This document shows positions 1 to 7,294 of a stretch of 42,474 nt of DNA, in pieces. A program made the position numbers and the translations under genes. The DNA comes from Candidatus Omnitrophota bacterium. Its GTDB lineage: Bacteria > Omnitrophota > Omnitrophia > Omnitrophales > Aquincolibacteriaceae. Numbering within the stretch: the stretch's first letter is position 1; each line of letters opens with the position of its first letter. The notes beneath the pieces were generated by a model. It had not been told where the DNA came from, did not search any database, and saw only the letters and a program-made list of their open reading frames with translations. The stretch lies in NCBI GenBank assembly GCA_016196565.1, contig JACPXK010000065.1, forward strand, positions 1 to 42,474, in the 5' to 3' direction.

Positions 1-220
1 CCTTGCGTTTCAAGGGAGTACGGCAGGCACGCAGGCGCATGTTTTTGGTGACCAGTATTTTTTGTTCTTTCATAATGCGGTAGATGCGTTTTTTATTGAC
101 CGTGAGACCTTCGCGGTATTTTAGGTAAGACCAAACGCGGCGATAGCCCCAGAAGGGGTGCTCGGCTTTGAGATCGTAGATGCGTTGAAGCAAAGGTTTG
201 TTTCGCTCGTCAATAGACAT
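1..220 (-). CDS. IS3-family transposase OrfB, N-terminal part (partial at window edge)
   Basis: The minus strand translates from ATG at 220 as MSIDERNKPLLQRIYDLKAE, then HPFWGYRRVWSYLK and VNKKRIYRIMKEQ. This is the HTH_21 region that precedes the DDE (rve) integrase core in IS3 OrfB proteins. The catalytic DDE part lies outside the window. The frame is -1 relative to OrfA and stays open upstream of the ATG back to the OrfA A-run, so the active transposase is probably an OrfAB fusion made by -1 frameshifting rather than independent initiation at 220. Confidence 0.88.
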   Translation of the reverse strand, partial: MSIDERNKPLLQRIYDLKAEHPFWGYRRVWSYLKYREGLTVNKKRIYRIMKEQKILVTKNMRLRACRTPLKRK

Positions 221-231
221 GGAGTGGCTCC

Positions 232-507
232 TTAATCTTCGTAGTCGTTTTTTTTTAATTCCATAGTGAGATCGCCGATGACGGTCTTGAGCTTGCGGTT
301 TTCTTTTTCCAAGCGTTCTTCGGCCGAAGTGGATTTGCCGAGATCAAAAATCTTCTCGGCGTTCCGGAGGAAATGATTCTTCCAGGCATAGTACTGAGTT
401 TGCATGATTTGATGACGGTTACAAAGCTCGGAGATGGGAACATGCCCCTTGATTCCTTCGAGAACGATTTCAAGCTTTTGTTTATTGGTCCATTTACGGT
501 TTTTCAT
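232..507 (-). CDS. IS3-family transposase OrfA (91 aa, HTH)
   Basis: A 91-residue protein with an N-terminal helix-turn-helix of the transposase-8 type (residues about 8-50, including KLEIVLEGIKG and YAWKNHFL). A basic and acidic leucine-zipper-like helix follows (about 62-85, EERLEKENRKLKTVIGDL), of the kind that mediates OrfA/OrfAB multimerisation in IS3 elements. The start at 507 is preceded by AAGGAG with about 5-nt spacing. It ends 11 nt before the OrfB ATG, and the last codons run through an A9 tract, the probable frameshift site. Length and layout are normal for the family. Confidence 0.92.
   Translation of the reverse strand: MKNRKWTNKQKLEIVLEGIKGHVPISELCNRHQIMQTQYYAWKNHFLRNAEKIFDLGKSTSAEERLEKENRKLKTVIGDLTMELKKNDYED
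248..256 (-). promoter_or_regulatory. Probable programmed -1 frameshift slippery run (A9 in the mRNA)
   Basis: Near the 3' end of orfA the minus strand reads TTA AAA AAA AAC GAC. Slipping back one base gives AAA AAA AAA CGA CTA and then an open frame through to the OrfB ATG at 220. A-tracts of this kind are the established -1 frameshift signal in IS3 elements. I did not identify a clear stimulatory pseudoknot downstream. Confidence 0.7.
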
Positions 508-509
508 TC

Positions 510-537
510 GAGCTCCTTTCGGCTTTCCAAGGAGCTC
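510..537 (-). promoter_or_regulatory. Hairpin sequestering the orfA Shine-Dalgarno
   Basis: GAGCTCCTT and AAGGAGCTC form a perfect 9-bp stem with a 10-nt loop. On the orfA transcript the 3' arm contains the AAGGAG ribosome-binding site 5 nt before the ATG at 507. Such structures limit transposase translation from transcripts that read in from outside the IS; that role is known for other IS elements and is inferred here. Confidence 0.65.
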
Positions 538-601
538 AATTCTACACTTTTTGGACCTTAATTAAACGGGGAGCAGTATATTTTTCAGTCTGTAGTCTGA
601 A

Positions 602-630
602 TTGCTTTTTGAGGGTGGCTACGCTATACT
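602..630 (+). promoter_or_regulatory. Sigma70-type promoter of the hom operon
   Basis: TTGCTT (602-607) is followed after exactly 17 bp by TATACT (625-630). The predicted start near 637 gives a 45-nt leader to the hom ATG at 682, which has an AGGA-type ribosome-binding site. No operator or attenuator is evident in the short leader. Confidence 0.6.
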
Positions 631-681
631 AACTCACTTTTTTTCCCATAACATACTGCAAGGTCTCAGCTTAGGAAAATT

Positions 682-1980
682 ATGAAACAATTATCCATCG
701 GCCTTTTAGGGCTCGGACAGGTTGGAAGCGCCCTTTACCGCATTCTCACCTCCAAAAAGAAATATTTTGAGCGTGAAGTCGGCGTTCGTTTTGACGTGAA
801 GAAAATCGCCGTCAAACATCCCGCCCGCAAACGCAAAGTGCGTGTGCCACGTGAGCTTTTGACCTCTGAGGTGCGCGAAATTCTTTATGATCCCGCCATC
901 GATGTGGTGGTCGAGCTCATGGGCGGCACAAAAGAGGCCTTTACCTGTGTGATGGAAGCGCTTAAGTCCGGCAAACATGTGGTGACGGCCAACAAAGCCT
1001 TACTTGCCGAACGAGGCGATGAAATTTTCGAACTGGCCAATCGTCAAAAGAAATGGGTGCTTTTTGAGGCCAGTGTCGGTGGCGGAATTCCGGTGATCAA
1101 GGCACTTCGTCAAGGGTTGGTGGCCAATCGTATCGATTCTATTTATTCCATTATCAACGGGACCACCAATTATATTTTGAGTTCCATGAGCCAAAAACAT
1201 AAGGATTTCAACGAGGCTTTAAAAGAAGCCCAGGCCAAAGGTTATGCCGAGGCCGATCCTACGCTGGATATCGAAGGCATTGATGCCGCTCACAAACTTG
1301 CCATCATGCTGCGTTTTGGTTTCGGAGGAAAAGTGCGCTTTCGCGATATTTATTCCGAGGGTATTTCCAAAATCAGAAGTGAAGACATTCAATTCGCCGA
1401 AGAATTCGGATACCGGATTAAACTTTTGGCTCTGGCCAAACATTCCAATGACGGTGGAATCGAAGCCCGGGTTCAGCCAACGCTTCTTCCCAAGTCTCAT
1501 ATCTTAGCGAATGTGAACGGATCGTTTAACGCGGTTTTAATTCATGGCGATGAAGTGGGCGATGTGCTTCTTTATGGAAGAGGGGCCGGTCCTGAACCGA
1601 CGGCAAGTGCGGTGGTCAGCGACTTAATCGATATCGCCAAACACGATGTGGGCTATTTGAAAGGCGCCAAAGGCCATATGCGGGCGATTGATAAAACCCT
1701 TAAAATTAAAAGTATTTCGTCCATTTTGTCGCGCTATTATCTGCGTTTTCATATTGTGGACCAGCCGGGAATGCTGGCAAAAATTTCCCGAGTGCTGGGG
1801 GCGCATAAAATCAGTATTTCGGACGTGATTCAGCGTGAAAGAAAAGCGGGCGGTGTCGTGCCTCTTATTCTAATCACACACGATGCCCATGAACACGATG
1901 TGAGGGCGGCCATGAGAAAAATCGACCGGCTTCATATTGTGCGGGGAAAATCTCAAATGCTCAGAATCGAAGGAAATTGA
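682..1980 (+). CDS. hom: Homoserine dehydrogenase
   Basis: Catalyses NAD(P)H-dependent reduction of aspartate semialdehyde to homoserine, in the cytoplasm. The N-terminal Rossmann motif is GLLGLGQVGSAL. The conserved VVTANKALLA and GGGIPVIKAL segments and the catalytic block YAEADPTLDIEGIDAAHKLAI are intact. A C-terminal ACT domain (about 350-432, YLRFHIVDQPGMLAKISRVL) is the usual threonine-feedback module. At 432 aa it has normal length for the monofunctional ACT-containing enzyme. It is the first gene of the operon, and its stop overlaps or abuts thrC. Feedback control by threonine is a family property, not shown here. Confidence 0.97.
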   Translation: MKQLSIGLLGLGQVGSALYRILTSKKKYFEREVGVRFDVKKIAVKHPARKRKVRVPRELLTSEVREILYDPAIDVVVELMGGTKEAFTCVMEALKSGKHVVTANKALLAERGDEIFELANRQKKWVLFEASVGGGIPVIKALRQGLVANRIDSIYSIINGTTNYILSSMSQKHKDFNEALKEAQAKGYAEADPTLDIEGIDAAHKLAIMLRFGFGGKVRFRDIYSEGISKIRSEDIQFAEEFGYRIKLLALAKHSNDGGIEARVQPTLLPKSHILANVNGSFNAVLIHGDEVGDVLLYGRGAGPEPTASAVVSDLIDIAKHDVGYLKGAKGHMRAIDKTLKIKSISSILSRYYLRFHIVDQPGMLAKISRVLGAHKISISDVIQRERKAGGVVPLILITHDAHEHDVRAAMRKIDRLHIVRGKSQMLRIEGN

Positions 1981-1982
1981 AA

Positions 1983-3068
1983 GTGACAACGCCTACTCGC
2001 AAGTATGCCGTCAAAAAAATCGGAGTGATCGAACGTTATCAGGAATTTCTTCCGGTCACGGATCAAACCCCGATTATTTCTTTGAATGAAGGCAACACGC
2101 CCCTTATTTTGGCGGAGTCACTCCCCAAAGAAATCGGGCTAAAAAATGTGCGGATTTATTATAAATTTGAGGGTCTCAATCCCACGGGTTCTTTTAAAGA
2201 TCGCGGTATGACCATGGCGATTTCAAAAGCTCTGGAAGAAAAATCCAAAGCTGTGATGTGTGCTTCCACCGGAAATACTTCGGCTTCGGCTGCGGCTTAT
2301 GCCTCACGCTGCGGGCTCAAATGTTTTGTTTTGATTCCGGAAGGAAAAATCGCCAAGGGAAAATTGATTCAGGCTTATCGTTACGGGGCCAAAGTGATTA
2401 TGATTAAAGGCAATTTCGATCAAGCCCTGGAATTGGTCAAAGAAATAACTTCCAAAAATAAAATTACGTTGGTGAATTCCATCAATCCTTATCGTATCGA
2501 AGGCCAGAAAACTGCGGCCTTTGAAATTGTGGATGATCTTGGGGATGCTCCCGAATATCATGCTATCCCTGTGGGAAATGCCGGCAATATCACGGCTTAT
2601 TGGAAAGGTTATCAGGAATATAAAAAAGCGGGCAAATCCGAAACACTTCCTAAAATGCTGGGATTTCAGGCCGAAGGTTCGGCTCCTATTGTATTGGGAA
2701 AACCCGTGGCCAAACCTGAAACCATTGCCACCGCCATTCGTATCGGCAATCCCGCAAGTTGGAAGGGAGCTTTACAAGCCCGGGATGAATCCGGCGGTTT
2801 GATTGAAGCCGTCTCAGACAAAGAAATTGGTCAGGCCTATCGCTTTATTGCGGAGCATGAAGGCGTTTTTGCCGAGCCTGCGTCTGCAGCAGCTGTGGCC
2901 GGCGTGATCAAGCTCGCCAAAAGAAAATTTTTCAAAGAAGAAACCAGAATTGTCATCACCCTTACCGGTTCAGGCTTGAAAGACCCGGATTTTGCTTTAA
3001 GTTTTGATGACAAAATCGAAACGGTGGAACCCACCTTTGATGCGGTGGCAGCATTGGTCATGAAGTAA
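1983..3068 (+). CDS. thrC: Threonine synthase (short PLP type)
   Basis: PLP-dependent conversion of O-phosphohomoserine to threonine. The PLP-lysine region is NPTGSFKDRGMTMAISKA, followed by STGNTSASAAAYA, the phosphate-binding loop VGNAGNITAYWKG and a C-terminal TLTGSGLKDP motif, all typical of the about 350-residue bacterial/archaeal class. Two starts are possible: TTG at 1977, overlapping the hom stop by 4 bp, or GTG at 1983. I prefer GTG because AGGA at 1971-1974 is then 8 nt away, whereas it is only 2 nt from the TTG. The product is 361 aa. The substrate requires a homoserine kinase; no classical ThrB is encoded in the window and the next gene is the candidate. Confidence 0.95.
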   Translation: MTTPTRKYAVKKIGVIERYQEFLPVTDQTPIISLNEGNTPLILAESLPKEIGLKNVRIYYKFEGLNPTGSFKDRGMTMAISKALEEKSKAVMCASTGNTSASAAAYASRCGLKCFVLIPEGKIAKGKLIQAYRYGAKVIMIKGNFDQALELVKEITSKNKITLVNSINPYRIEGQKTAAFEIVDDLGDAPEYHAIPVGNAGNITAYWKGYQEYKKAGKSETLPKMLGFQAEGSAPIVLGKPVAKPETIATAIRIGNPASWKGALQARDESGGLIEAVSDKEIGQAYRFIAEHEGVFAEPASAAAVAGVIKLAKRKFFKEETRIVITLTGSGLKDPDFALSFDDKIETVEPTFDAVAALVMK

Positions 3069-3079
3069 AGGGAGTCCTT

Positions 3080-4276
3080 ATGAAATATCTTGTGATTGCG
3101 ATGTCAGGAGCCGCGGATCATCCTTCCGATGAACTCAGCGGAAAAACACCTTTGGAAGTGGCGAAGATTCCGAATTTGAATTATTTTGCCAAGGCCGGAA
3201 AAACCGGCATGGTGAAACTTTTTTCGGACAATCTGGAGCCTTCCAGCGATGTCAGCCTTCTCAATCTGCTCGGTTATGATGCGCAAAAAGTTTATACCGG
3301 CCGTGGACCGCTCGAAGCCGCCAATTTGGATTTGAAGCTGGAAGAAAATGAAATCGCTTTCCGCATGAATTTTGTGACGGAGGCAAGCGGCATTTTGGCC
3401 GATGACACGGCCGGAGGCCTTTCCACCAAAGAGGCCAGAGCCCTCATTAATTTTCTGAACAAAAAAGTTTCCAACGACTATGTGAAATTTTTCCCCGGTT
3501 CCGAATACCGGCATATTGCGGTTTTGAAAGATGCCCACGGTTACGAAGCCCTCTCGGCCAAAACCACGGCACCGGAGGCCATTGTCGGAGAAAAAATCGA
3601 TTCCCATTTTCCCAAAGGTCCGGGGGCGGAACTTTTGAAAAAATTGATGTTCGACACCAAACTGCTTTTGCAGGATCACGAAATCAATCAAGTGCGTTTG
3701 GACCTGCAGGAAAATCCGGCCAATATGATTTGGCTTTGGGGTCAGGGCCGGAGGCCGAAAATCGAAAAATTTCAAAGCCTGTTCGGACTTTCAGGGGCCA
3801 TGATTGCCGGCATCGAATATGCCAAAGGGGTAGGACGGCTCGCAGGCCTCACCGTGCTGGAAGTCAGCGGTGGCACCGGCGACAGCGAAACCAATTATGA
3901 CCGGAAAGGAAAGGCCATGATCGAGGCCTTGAATGAAAAGGATTTTGTCTGCGTGCATGTTCAAGCCTGCGATGAAGCCTCCCGTTATGGGGACTTGAAA
4001 GAGAAAATTTCCGCGATCGAGGCCGTCGATTTTCACATTCTCTCCAAGGCCAGAGAATATCTGGAGCAAACTAAAGACGTCCGCATTTTGATCACGCCTT
4101 GTCACGCCGCTCCCTGGAAAATGAAACGTCATGTCCGCGATCATGTCCCTTTCGTGGTGTCCGGCAAAAATGTGATGGCCGGAGACATGGACAAATTTTC
4201 GGAACTCACGGCAAAAAATTCCGATTTGAAAATTAATAAGAGTACGGAGCTCATGCCGTACTTTTTGGCGAAATAA
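3080..4276 (+). CDS. ApgM-like alkaline-phosphatase-superfamily protein in the homoserine-kinase position
   Basis: A 398-aa protein of the archaeal-type phosphoglycerate mutase family (COG3635). The family blocks are GKTPLEVAKIPNL, SSDVSLLNLLGYD, YTGRGPLEAA, NMIWLWGQGRRP and GVGRLAGLTVLEVSGGTG. A subfamily is described as a proposed homoserine kinase because it sits beside hom and thrC where thrB is missing, as here. Compared from memory with the canonical metal sites, Ser56 (nucleophile), Asp298, His342 and His351 are kept, but the N-terminal Asp is Ser9, the His of the DEAGH motif is Arg302 and the Asp of the PDH motif is Cys341. Ordinary two-metal mutase chemistry is therefore doubtful. 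It may be a diverged homoserine kinase or a regulatory pseudoenzyme. The start has a good AGGGAG ribosome-binding site. Confidence 0.85.
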   Translation: MKYLVIAMSGAADHPSDELSGKTPLEVAKIPNLNYFAKAGKTGMVKLFSDNLEPSSDVSLLNLLGYDAQKVYTGRGPLEAANLDLKLEENEIAFRMNFVTEASGILADDTAGGLSTKEARALINFLNKKVSNDYVKFFPGSEYRHIAVLKDAHGYEALSAKTTAPEAIVGEKIDSHFPKGPGAELLKKLMFDTKLLLQDHEINQVRLDLQENPANMIWLWGQGRRPKIEKFQSLFGLSGAMIAGIEYAKGVGRLAGLTVLEVSGGTGDSETNYDRKGKAMIEALNEKDFVCVHVQACDEASRYGDLKEKISAIEAVDFHILSKAREYLEQTKDVRILITPCHAAPWKMKRHVRDHVPFVVSGKNVMAGDMDKFSELTAKNSDLKINKSTELMPYFLAK

Positions 4277-4281
4277 TCCGT

Positions 4282-5493
4282 ATGTCCTTAATCGTACAAA
4301 AATACGGCGGAAGTTCTGTTGCCAATGTCGAACGCATCAAGCGGGTTGCTGCGAGAATCGTCAAAGCCAAAAAAGCCGGCAACAATTTGGTGGTCGTGGT
4401 TTCCGCTCTCGGAGATACCACGGATGATTTGATCCAGCTGGCTCATCAAATCACGAATCGTCCCAATGAACGGGAAATGGACATGCTCCTTTCCACCGGC
4501 GAACAGGTATCAGTCGCATTACTGGCTATTGCCATTCATCATAGAGGCGTGAAGGCCATTTCTTTTACCGGACCCCAGGTGGGAATTATCACCGACCGTT
4601 TTCATACGAAGGCAAGGATTCTCGACATTAACACCGACAAAATTCAAAAAGCCCTGGACGAAGGCAATGTCGTGATTGTGGCCGGCTTTCAGGGAAAAAC
4701 CGTGGGGGAAGAAATTACCACCCTCGGACGCGGGGGATCGGATCTCACGGCTGTGGCTTTGGCCAAATCGCTTGCGGCCAAACACTGCGAAATTTATACG
4801 GATGTGGACGGCATTTATACGGCCGATCCCCGTTTGGTTCCGGAGGCCCAAAAAATCGACGTCATCAGTTACGATGAAATTCTGGAACTGGCCGCTCTTG
4901 GCGCAAAGGTCATGCATTCGCGTTCGGTCGAAGTCGGCAAAAAATTCAACGTCCCGATTTATGTGCGTAATTCCGCCCATGACGGGGAAGGAACTTTGAT
5001 CACAAAGGAGAACAAAAAGATGGAAGACATTGTGGTAAGCGGGGTTGCTTTGGCCGAGGATGAGGCCAAGGTCACGATTTTTAATGTTCCGGATAAACCG
5101 GGAGTTGCCTCCAAGATTTTTGCCAAACTTGCCGAGGCCAATATCAATATCGATATGATTGTTCAAAATAAAACGCAGACGAACACCACCGATATTTCAT
5201 TTACGGTTTTCAAAAATGAACTGGGACGTGCCATGCCCGTGGTTCAAAAGGTTGCCAAGGCGATCGGCGGCAAGGTCAGTTGCGATGAGAATATTGCCAA
5301 GGTCAGTGTGGTCGGGGTGGGGATGCGTTCGCATTCGGGCATTGCCTCCAAAATGTTTCACGCTTTGGCCCGCAAAAAAATCAATATCGACATGATCTCC
5401 ACCTCCGAAATTAAAATTTCCTGTGTGGTGGAAGGCGGAAAAGGCAAACAGGCCATTCGCGAAATTCATAAGGAATTTGGACTCGGAAAGTAG
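4282..5493 (+). CDS. lysC: Aspartate kinase (monofunctional, two ACT domains)
   Basis: Phosphorylates aspartate, the committed step to lysine, methionine and threonine. The N-terminal amino-acid-kinase domain carries IVQKYGGSSVANVERI, LSTGEQVSVALLA and TLGRGGSDLTAVALA; Leu replaces the more usual Thr after GGSD. YTDVDGIYTADPR and the regulatory segment EILELAALGAKVMHSRSVE follow. Two ACT domains occupy about 255-403 (FNVPDKPGVASKIFAKLA and VGVGMRSHSGIASKMFHALA). Length 403 aa is normal. It starts 5 nt after the previous stop with a weak ribosome-binding site, suggesting translational coupling. Confidence 0.97.
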   Translation: MSLIVQKYGGSSVANVERIKRVAARIVKAKKAGNNLVVVVSALGDTTDDLIQLAHQITNRPNEREMDMLLSTGEQVSVALLAIAIHHRGVKAISFTGPQVGIITDRFHTKARILDINTDKIQKALDEGNVVIVAGFQGKTVGEEITTLGRGGSDLTAVALAKSLAAKHCEIYTDVDGIYTADPRLVPEAQKIDVISYDEILELAALGAKVMHSRSVEVGKKFNVPIYVRNSAHDGEGTLITKENKKMEDIVVSGVALAEDEAKVTIFNVPDKPGVASKIFAKLAEANINIDMIVQNKTQTNTTDISFTVFKNELGRAMPVVQKVAKAIGGKVSCDENIAKVSVVGVGMRSHSGIASKMFHALARKKINIDMISTSEIKISCVVEGGKGKQAIREIHKEFGLGK

Positions 5494-5507
5494 TAAAAGG
5501 ATAGTCA

Positions 5508-7067
5508 ATGAAAAAAGTGCTTTTTTATGACACGACTTTAAGGGACGGGACTCAAGCGGAGGGAATCAGTTTGTCGATTCACGACAAAATCCTCATTGCC
5601 CAGAGGCTCGACCAATTCGGCCTTCATTATATAGAAGGGGGATGGCCGGGCTCTAATCCTAAGGACCTTGCCTTTTTCAAGGACATCAAAAAGGCCGGCA
5701 TCAAACGCGCCAAAATCGTGGCCTTCGGTTCCACCAGACGTGCCCATACTAAAGTTAGCGAAGACCCGCAGGTGAAGGCCTTGCTTGAGGCCGGCACAAA
5801 AACAGTCACCATTTTCGGAAAGTCCTGGGATTTTCATGTCACCGAGGTTTTCAAGACTTCGCTCAAAGAAAATCTGCTGATGATTTATGAAACCGTGTCT
5901 TATTTAAAATCCAAAAAGCTCGAAGTCATTTATGATGCCGAACATTTTTTCGACGGCTTCAAGGAAAATCCGGAATATGCCATCAAGACCTTGCAGCAGG
6001 CAGCCCGTGCCGGAGCCAATAATCTGACACTTTGTGATACCAATGGCGGAACTTTGCCGCATGAAATTCGCCGTGCTATTTTGCGGGTCAAACGCTCTCT
6101 CAAAACGCCGCTTGGCATTCATTGCCATAATGACGGGGAACTGGGTGTGGCCAATTCGATTCAAGCCGTGGGAGAAGGCTGCGTTTTGGTGCAGGGGACA
6201 ATCAACGGTTACGGCGAACGGTGCGGCAATGCCAATCTCATGAGCATTCTTCCACTCCTTCAAATCAAAATGGGGGCCAAATGTTTTCCGGCCTCTAAAT
6301 TAAAAGAACTGACACAGCTTTCGCATTATGTGGCGGAGATTTGCAATATGCCTTTACTCAATAATCAGCCGTTCACGGGACGTTCTGCCTTTGCCCATAA
6401 AGGCGGCGTTCATATCAATGCCATGATGAAAAATTCAAAAACCTATGAGCATATGGACCCCAAACTCATCGGCAATCACCGGCGTTTTCTTGTTTCCGAA
6501 CTGGGCGGCAAAACCAATATCATGCTGAAGGCCAAAGAACTTCAATTGGAACTGGGCAAAGAATCTCCGGAAACCCGCAAAATTCTCGCCGAAATCCAGA
6601 GGCTTGAAAGCGAAGGCTATCAATTCGAAGCGGCCGAAGCGAGCTTCGAGCTTTTGGTGCAGCGAATGATGGGAAAATCCAAAAAGTTTTTCGATTTAAA
6701 ATCCGCCCGCATTTTGCAGGAAAATATCGGAGACGGATCTTCCAAAGTGACGGCGGTGGTGAGGGCGGAAGTGAAAGGCAAACAGTATACGGCCGAAGAA
6801 GACGGAGACGGTCCGGTAAATGCCTTGGACAAGGCCCTCAGAAAATCCCTGGAAACCGTTTATCCGGCGGTCAAAGAAATGCATCTTACCGATTATAAAG
6901 TGCGTGTGGTGAATTCCTCCGAAGGGACCGCCGCCAAAGTCCGCGTGTTCATCGAATCGCAGGACAAAGAAAATACCTGGACCACGGTCGGGGTGGATAA
7001 AAACGTCATCGAAGCTAGCTGGAAAGCCCTCATCGAAGCCATCGAGTACAAACTGCTTAAAGGTTAG
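5508..7067 (+). CDS. cimA: (R)-citramalate synthase
   Basis: Condenses pyruvate with acetyl-CoA to citramalate, the entry to 2-ketobutyrate and isoleucine that bypasses threonine deaminase. The HMGL-like TIM barrel carries FYDTTLRDGTQAEGISLS, the citramalate-synthase signature YIEGGWPGSNPKD, GIHCHNDGELGVANS and QGTINGYGERCGNANL. A C-terminal LeuA-type regulatory domain (about 380-519) follows. Length 519 aa matches the TIGR00977 type better than LeuA, and a separate leuA is present at 36086. A good AAAGGA ribosome-binding site precedes the ATG. It is the last gene of the hom operon. Confidence 0.95.
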   Translation: MKKVLFYDTTLRDGTQAEGISLSIHDKILIAQRLDQFGLHYIEGGWPGSNPKDLAFFKDIKKAGIKRAKIVAFGSTRRAHTKVSEDPQVKALLEAGTKTVTIFGKSWDFHVTEVFKTSLKENLLMIYETVSYLKSKKLEVIYDAEHFFDGFKENPEYAIKTLQQAARAGANNLTLCDTNGGTLPHEIRRAILRVKRSLKTPLGIHCHNDGELGVANSIQAVGEGCVLVQGTINGYGERCGNANLMSILPLLQIKMGAKCFPASKLKELTQLSHYVAEICNMPLLNNQPFTGRSAFAHKGGVHINAMMKNSKTYEHMDPKLIGNHRRFLVSELGGKTNIMLKAKELQLELGKESPETRKILAEIQRLESEGYQFEAAEASFELLVQRMMGKSKKFFDLKSARILQENIGDGSSKVTAVVRAEVKGKQYTAEEDGDGPVNALDKALRKSLETVYPAVKEMHLTDYKVRVVNSSEGTAAKVRVFIESQDKENTWTTVGVDKNVIEASWKALIEAIEYKLLKG

Positions 7068-7093
7068 TTGCACGCCATTTTTAATCTGATACA

Positions 7094-7146
7094 TATGCGT
7101 AGTGAATCCTCCAGATTCACACGCATAGTACTGGCGCATAAGCGCC
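7094..7146. repeat. Two adjacent palindromes downstream of cimA
   Basis: The first hairpin (7094-7127) has a TATGCGT/ACGCATA stem continuing into GTGAATC/GATTCAC, with one bulged A and loop CTCCA. The second (7133-7146) is GGCGC-ATAA-GCGCC. Neither is followed by a T-run, so a classic terminator is unlikely. The block sits between two stretches (7078-7091 and 7151 onward) that are contiguous upstream of the second leader copy, as if a palindromic unit of about 60 bp had been inserted or the other copy had lost it. Confidence 0.6.
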
Positions 7147-7160
7147 TGTATAATTCTCTC

Positions 7161-7258
7161 GTTTCAATCAATTCAATACAATCAACCGTGAGGGTTGGTT
7201 CCGCAGTCCAAGTGCCTGTAAACGATTCCGCTCGTTCCCTCCGAACCCAATAGGAGGG
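7161..7258 (+). promoter_or_regulatory. 98-bp structured leader, copy 1, ahead of the HigB-type module
   Basis: About 95 of 98 bases match copy 2 at 8073-8170. A TATAAT (7149-7154) ends 6 nt before the repeat, so the repeat would begin close to the transcription start; no good -35 is present in this copy. Predicted hairpins are ATCAACC/GGTTGGT (7181-7199), AACGA/TCGTT (7221-7236) and CCCTCC/GGAGGG (7237-7258). The last contains the Shine-Dalgarno GGAGGG, 6 nt before an ATG at 7265. The loop bases GAACC can also pair with GGTTC at 7197-7201, which would give an alternative fold. The function is not known to me. Confidence 0.65.
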
Positions 7259-7264
7259 ATTTTT

Positions 7265-7294
7265 ATGTCCCCATTGACTGGATATCGTATATGA
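7265..7294 (+). CDS. Putative nine-codon leader peptide (MSPLTGYRI) coupled to the toxin gene
   Basis: The ATG at 7265 lies 6 nt after the strong GGAGGG of the leader. It reads nine codons and stops at TGA 7292-7294, overlapping the ATG (7291) of the following toxin gene in the ATGA arrangement. The toxin gene has no Shine-Dalgarno of its own at normal distance, so coupled translation from this mini-ORF is plausible. There is no evidence that the peptide itself has a function. Confidence 0.4.
   Translation: MSPLTGYRI

Larger units (their letters stand above)
1..580 (-). mobile_element. IS3-family insertion sequence, 5' part (runs off the left edge)
   Basis: OrfA and OrfB lie in the order and relative frame typical of IS3 elements. 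The outer end lies around 578-580, where the minus strand begins TATACTGCTCCCCGTTTAAT, which resembles IS3-type terminal inverted repeats; I cannot see the other end to confirm the repeat. The terminus is about 22 bp from the -35 box of the hom promoter, so the element sits directly beside that operon but appears not to disrupt it. No target duplication can be judged from one end. Confidence 0.85.

Noticed and set aside
3104..3775. Long open frame (223 aa) on the minus strand
   Set aside because: It lies entirely opposite the ApgM-like gene and has no recognisable domain or ribosome-binding site; a shadow of codon bias.
4519..5166. Minus-strand frame of 215 aa opposite lysC
   Set aside because: Fully inside a confident gene, no domain signature.
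7068..7253. 61-aa plus-strand frame after cimA
   Set aside because: It runs through the palindromes and the structured leader; composition is not protein-like and there is no ribosome-binding site.
7237..7264. CCCTCC/GGAGGG hairpin plus T-run as a terminator of cimA
   Set aside because: Copy 2 has the same stem without the T-run and both stems contain the Shine-Dalgarno of the next ATG, so SD masking explains the conservation better; terminator use in copy 1 cannot be excluded.
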